Positions 61,355 through 64,000 of a stretch of 64,000 bases of DNA are shown piece by piece (position 1 is the stretch's first letter; each line of letters starts with the position of its first letter). The stretch covers positions 24,797-88,796 of the forward strand of contig NZ_JAVSNJ010000012.1 in assembly GCF_032144095.1 (NCBI RefSeq), in the 5' to 3' direction. Made by a program: the position numbers and the translations under genes. The notes below the pieces were generated by a model. It did no database searches. It was given only the letters and a program-made list of their open reading frames with translations, and was not told where the DNA came from. This DNA comes from Sphaerochaeta sp032144095. GTDB lineage: Bacteria; Spirochaetota; Spirochaetia; Sphaerochaetales; Sphaerochaetaceae.

Positions 61355-62110
61355 ATGAAAAAAATATCTGTCATCACATTGATGTTACTCTTTGCAATGA
61401 GCATTGCCCTGTTTGCCGGTGGGTCGAAAGAAGCAACGAACAAGGGCTATGTATTTGCCTCCGATGCAACCTGGCCTCCCCTGGAATTTGTGGACAATGG
61501 TGTACTCACCGGTTTTGAGGTTGAACTCATCCCCCTTATCGGAGAAAAGGCCGGAGTTGTCATGACCGTGAAGAACATCCCCTGGGACACCATATTTGCA
61601 GGCCTTGCCAACGGTGCCTATGATGGTGTTGCATCAGGGGTTACCGTTACTGAAGAGAGAAAAAATGTGATGGACTTCTCCACCACCATCCTCGAGGCAG
61701 GCCAGGTGGTCATCATCCGCACCAAGGACAGCGCAAAGGTCAAGGGAATCGGAGACCTCACCGGCAAGAAGATCGGAGTGCAGATCGGAACCACCGGCGA
61801 CTTCGCCCTTGCCAACTACTCTGTCGAGAAACGTGCCTACGATGATATCGGCCTTGCAATTGAAGACCTGCTCAACGGCAATGTGGATGCAGCGGTCTGT
61901 GATTCGCTCATCGCAAGCGACTTTGTGCTTGCAAACGACAACTACAAGAACCGCCTCGTCGTTGCAGGGGAGCCCTTCACCAAGGAAGATATCGCCATCG
62001 CAGTGAAAAAGGGAGACGCCAAGCTGCTCGGCCTTATCAATAAGGGTCTTGAAGTGGCCATGGCCGACGGTTCCTTTGATGCACTGAAGCAGAAGTGGAA
62101 CTTGCTGTAA
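61355..62110 (+). CDS. Amino-acid ABC transporter substrate-binding protein
   Basis: A polar amino-acid binding protein of 251 residues (SBP family 3). It has a signal peptide (MKKISVITLMLLFAMSIAL, then FAGGSKEA) without a lipobox Cys. The mature part shows FASDATWPPLEFV, GFEVELIPLIGEKAG, NGAYDGVASGVTVTEERK and IGVQIGTTGDFA, all typical. AAGGAG precedes the ATG. ArgR-like boxes in its promoter suggest an arginine or basic amino-acid ligand (inference). No permease or ATPase gene follows; a group II intron starts within 10 bp of the stop. Confidence 0.92.
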   Translation: MKKISVITLMLLFAMSIALFAGGSKEATNKGYVFASDATWPPLEFVDNGVLTGFEVELIPLIGEKAGVVMTVKNIPWDTIFAGLANGAYDGVASGVTVTEERKNVMDFSTTILEAGQVVIIRTKDSAKVKGIGDLTGKKIGVQIGTTGDFALANYSVEKRAYDDIGLAIEDLLNGNVDAAVCDSLIASDFVLANDNYKNRLVVAGEPFTKEDIAIAVKKGDAKLLGLINKGLEVAMADGSFDALKQKWNLL

Positions 62111-62119
62111 GAGATCGGC

Positions 62120-62157
62120 AATCGAGTAGGCGGGGGCCGTAAAGCCCCAACCTCTCA
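62120..62157 (-). other. Second, tandem domain VI-like hairpin
   Basis: It begins TGAGAG and ends CTACTCGATT, the same frame as domain VI at 62158-62195, with a different GC-rich stem (GGGGC/GCCCC). It lies directly next to it with no spacer, and 9 bp from the stop of the binding-protein gene. Confidence 0.6.
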
Positions 62158-62195
62158 GTCGAGTAGCCCAAAAGAGTTTCACTCTTAGGCTCTCA
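62158..62195 (-). ncRNA. Group II intron domain VI
   Basis: Follows domain V after a 2-nt linker. It begins TGAGAG, forms a bulged stem AGCCTAAGAGT/ACTCTTTTGGGCT around a GAA loop, and ends CTACTCGAC; the terminal AC fits the 3' AY rule. Confidence 0.65.
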
Positions 62196-62197
62196 CG

Positions 62198-62231
62198 GAA
62201 CCGTACGTGAATCTCTCGATTCATACGGCTC
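62198..62231 (-). ncRNA. Group II intron domain V
   Basis: A 34-nt hairpin starting GAGCCGTATG and ending CACGTACGGTTC, with the catalytic AGC triad, a purine-rich tetraloop region and the two-nucleotide bulge typical of domain V. It lies 13 bp after the reverse transcriptase stop. Confidence 0.93.
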
Positions 62232-62244
62232 TTATCATTCACCA

Positions 62245-63489
62245 TCACGGCAAAAACCCTAGTGCCCAATGGGCAAACAGTCTTGGTTGCCTTTCTGCCA
62301 CTTTCCTTAGCCAGAACTCGGCCCGTCTAGGCCTGCCACGGAGTTTCTTGTACTTGCACATGACCCACTTGATGAGCCTGCGGTTAAGACAATACATCGC
62401 ATGTCTGACCGATGATGATGAAGGGTTGAATTTCCTAAAGTAATTGAGCCACCCCCTGACCATCGGATTGATATCTTCAGCAATCATGTCTATTTTACTA
62501 CCGCTTCTCATATGCAGCCGCAATGAGACAATCCGTTCCCGGAAACCTTTTCCCGCTTTAATGCTCGCAGAAGGTAGGAAGTTCCAATAGAGCCTCCCCA
62601 ATTTGTCCTTGATGAACACCCTCTTGAAGGTATACCCAAGAAAGTCAAACTCGGTATTTTCATATTCTTGCTTCCTGTCCTTATCCTTACAGTACACAAT
62701 CTTGGTCTTGTCCGGGTGCAATTCCAGCTTACACTCCTTCATGCGCATGTCCAGACTCTGCATAATCTCCATTGCCTCCTTTTCAGTTCGGCAGTGGATG
62801 ATGGCATCGTCGGCGTACCTCTCGAATGGATTTGAAGGGTGTTCCCTATCCATCCATTTGTCGAAGGCATAGTGCATGAACAGGTTCGCAAGAACCGGAC
62901 TGATTACCCCGCCCTGTGGCGTTCCACTGGTTCGGTTTATGACCTCACCATCGCCCTTTACAAACGGAGCAGTCAGCCATCTTTGAATATACAGTACCAG
63001 CCAATCTTCCTTCACATGGAGACGAACGGCCTTCATCAGCAGTTCATGGTCGATATTGTCAAACAGTCCTCGGATGTCAAATTCAATGACAAAGTCATAT
63101 CTCCAACACCGTATCCTTGCCTTGCCAACAGCGTCCAATGCCGATCTGTTCGGCCTGTATCCATATGAGTCCTGATGGAACAGGTGCTCGACCTCTTTCT
63201 CCAGATATTGCTTGCCGACCATCTGGGCAATCCTGTCCGATACGGTAGGGATGCCCAGGCCCCTCTCCCCACCCGATTTCTTTGGTATCATCACCAGCTT
63301 TACCGGGGGAGGGAAGTAGCTTCCCGAGCTCATCCTATTCCAAATCCTATACAGGTTTGCTTTCAGGTTCTCTTCGAAACTCGCAATGCTCTGTCCATCG
63401 ATGCCTGCACTTCCTCCATTTCTCCTGACTTTCCCATACGCTTCAAAGATTTCCAGCTTCGGGATGCAGAATGGTTTGTCCTTGTCCAT
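62245..63489 (-). CDS. ltrA: Group II intron reverse transcriptase/maturase
   Basis: Intron-encoded protein of 414 residues. The RT domain has GLGIPTVSDRIAQ (RT2), SYGYRPNRSALDAV, RTSGTPQGGVISPVLANLFMHY and the active site YADD near 224; the maturase X domain follows (about 300-380). It ends without a DNA-endonuclease (HNH) domain. The start ATG 63487-63489 has AGGAGG 5 bp upstream and begins just before the conserved FCIPKLEIFEAYGKVRRN. The frame is intact, so the element may still be mobile. Confidence 0.93.
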   Translation of the reverse strand: MDKDKPFCIPKLEIFEAYGKVRRNGGSAGIDGQSIASFEENLKANLYRIWNRMSSGSYFPPPVKLVMIPKKSGGERGLGIPTVSDRIAQMVGKQYLEKEVEHLFHQDSYGYRPNRSALDAVGKARIRCWRYDFVIEFDIRGLFDNIDHELLMKAVRLHVKEDWLVLYIQRWLTAPFVKGDGEVINRTSGTPQGGVISPVLANLFMHYAFDKWMDREHPSNPFERYADDAIIHCRTEKEAMEIMQSLDMRMKECKLELHPDKTKIVYCKDKDRKQEYENTEFDFLGYTFKRVFIKDKLGRLYWNFLPSASIKAGKGFRERIVSLRLHMRSGSKIDMIAEDINPMVRGWLNYFRKFNPSSSSVRHAMYCLNRRLIKWVMCKYKKLRGRPRRAEFWLRKVAERQPRLFAHWALGFLP

Positions 63490-64000
63490 AAAATCCTCCT
63501 GTGTTACCAGTTGTTTCATAAACAACAACCGAATGATGACGCCCCTTCGCTCCATCCCCATTACATGGACTTCATCACTACTACGAACGTCTCCGTCCCT
63601 ATGTGGCCCATCGCTATTTCGGCCTCACCTTTCTGTGGCTTGTGCCTTTTCACTTACCATGACCATACAGGTTCCTGTGTTCCGTACCTGAGCCAGATAT
63701 GCACTCATGCCGCCTTAATACCGTTTGCCGCACAGACAGTGTTTCAGGATACCTCTGCACCCATCTCCGAGGAGTGGTGAACCCCGGATTTTGGCAAAAC
63801 CTTATGCTTTCGATACTTCATCAGCGTTTCACTTGCGTTCATCTTTGCATATCACACATGATTGCTCTTGCAACCTTTTCCCTACGCGCTCACTACCATG
63901 GCTCTTTACCACAGCAGCCAAGGGTTGTTTGACAGGTCCTCCTGACCGGTCCCTGCCGAGGGGCCTACCCTCATCTCAAGTACAGCTTTGCACAGCACAC

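Larger units (their letters stand above)
62120..64000 (-). mobile_element. Group II intron, 5' end at or beyond window edge
   Basis: On the minus strand: upstream RNA domains (63490-64000), the reverse transcriptase (62245-63489) in domain IV, domain V (62198-62231), domain VI (62158-62195) and a second domain VI-like hairpin (62120-62157). The last five bases of the window, read on the minus strand, are GTGTG, which fits the 5' consensus GTGYG, so the intron may start exactly at or slightly beyond 64000. The 3' end is either near 62158 or, if the second hairpin belongs to it, near 62120. The stretch 63490-64000 has no other gene. Confidence 0.85.

Noticed and set aside
62133..62148. GGGGC/GCCCC hairpin as the terminator of the binding-protein gene
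   Set aside because: The sequence is better explained as part of a group II domain VI-like element with conserved TGAGAG and CTACTCGA borders, and no T-run follows on the plus strand.
1..64000. CRISPR arrays, tRNA or rRNA genes
   Set aside because: No regularly spaced repeats, tRNA-like cloverleaf with CCA-end motifs, or rRNA stretches were recognised in the intergenic regions.

Overview
The window looks like a chromosomal segment of a Sphaerochaeta-like spirochaete. This is inferred from gene content, not from a marker search: an XPB-type helicase with its partner protein, an S2 with an acidic tail, an L9 with an Ala/Lys-rich tail, a tiny AURKAIP1/COX24-type basic protein, secreted binding proteins ending their signal peptides in an AGG/AGT-KE pattern, and many ATGA, TTG and GTG junctions. 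Nearly all of it is compact housekeeping DNA. The main accessory elements are a sugar-utilisation locus at 35.8-42.3 kb and a group II intron that runs off the right edge.

Layout. 1-10 kb: a Crp/Fnr regulator cut by the left edge, an EF-G-like GTPase, trmB, mfd, an inositol-monophosphatase family enzyme, and a minus-strand run of an ACT-domain protein, a THEP1-like NTPase and a queuosine-precursor transporter. 10-12 kb: nrdR and a dGTPase, converging with 1 bp between them (both concern dNTP pools). 11.8-19 kb: a plus-strand operon of a small membrane protein, a shikimate kinase-like protein, aroC, an XPB helicase and a partner protein, meeting a fused aroD-aroE head-on. 19-28 kb: an ABC-F ATPase and maf, then rpsB-tsf-frr-uppS-cdsA-dxr-rseP, the classic translation/envelope cluster but without pyrH. 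28-32 kb: the minus-strand operon rpsF-ssb-rpsR-(DUF2232-like membrane protein)-rplI-dnaB. 32-36 kb: a GGDEF protein, a 30-residue ribosome-type protein, and murD.

35.8-42.3 kb is a carbohydrate locus: two permeases, a binding protein and a GH127 beta-L-arabinofuranosidase-type enzyme, read away from a LacI-family regulator. The intergenic region carries three AAACGTT-type operator candidates. 42-51 kb: a FemAB-like transferase, metG, hflK-hflC, a HAD phosphatase, and a two-gene ABC-2 exporter. 51-60 kb: argG behind ArgR-like boxes, a nucleoside deaminase, a flavodoxin/ferredoxin protein with one of two FeS clusters apparently lost, an ArsR regulator, and citrate synthase facing aconitase plus an isocitrate dehydrogenase with NAD-type residues. 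Together the last three make the oxidative half-branch from oxaloacetate and acetyl-CoA to 2-oxoglutarate, suited to feeding glutamate and arginine synthesis. 59.5-64 kb: an MFS transporter, a YuiD/DUF212-type protein, an amino-acid binding protein whose promoter contains ArgR-like boxes, and a group II intron.

Most notable: the tandem domain VI-like hairpins at the intron 3' end (a nested intron or a 3' extension), the shared ArgR-like palindromes at argG and the binding-protein gene, the XPB two-gene module, the three-operator LacI/GH127 region, and the short ribosome-type gene at 34.2 kb. No tRNA, rRNA or CRISPR array was recognised.
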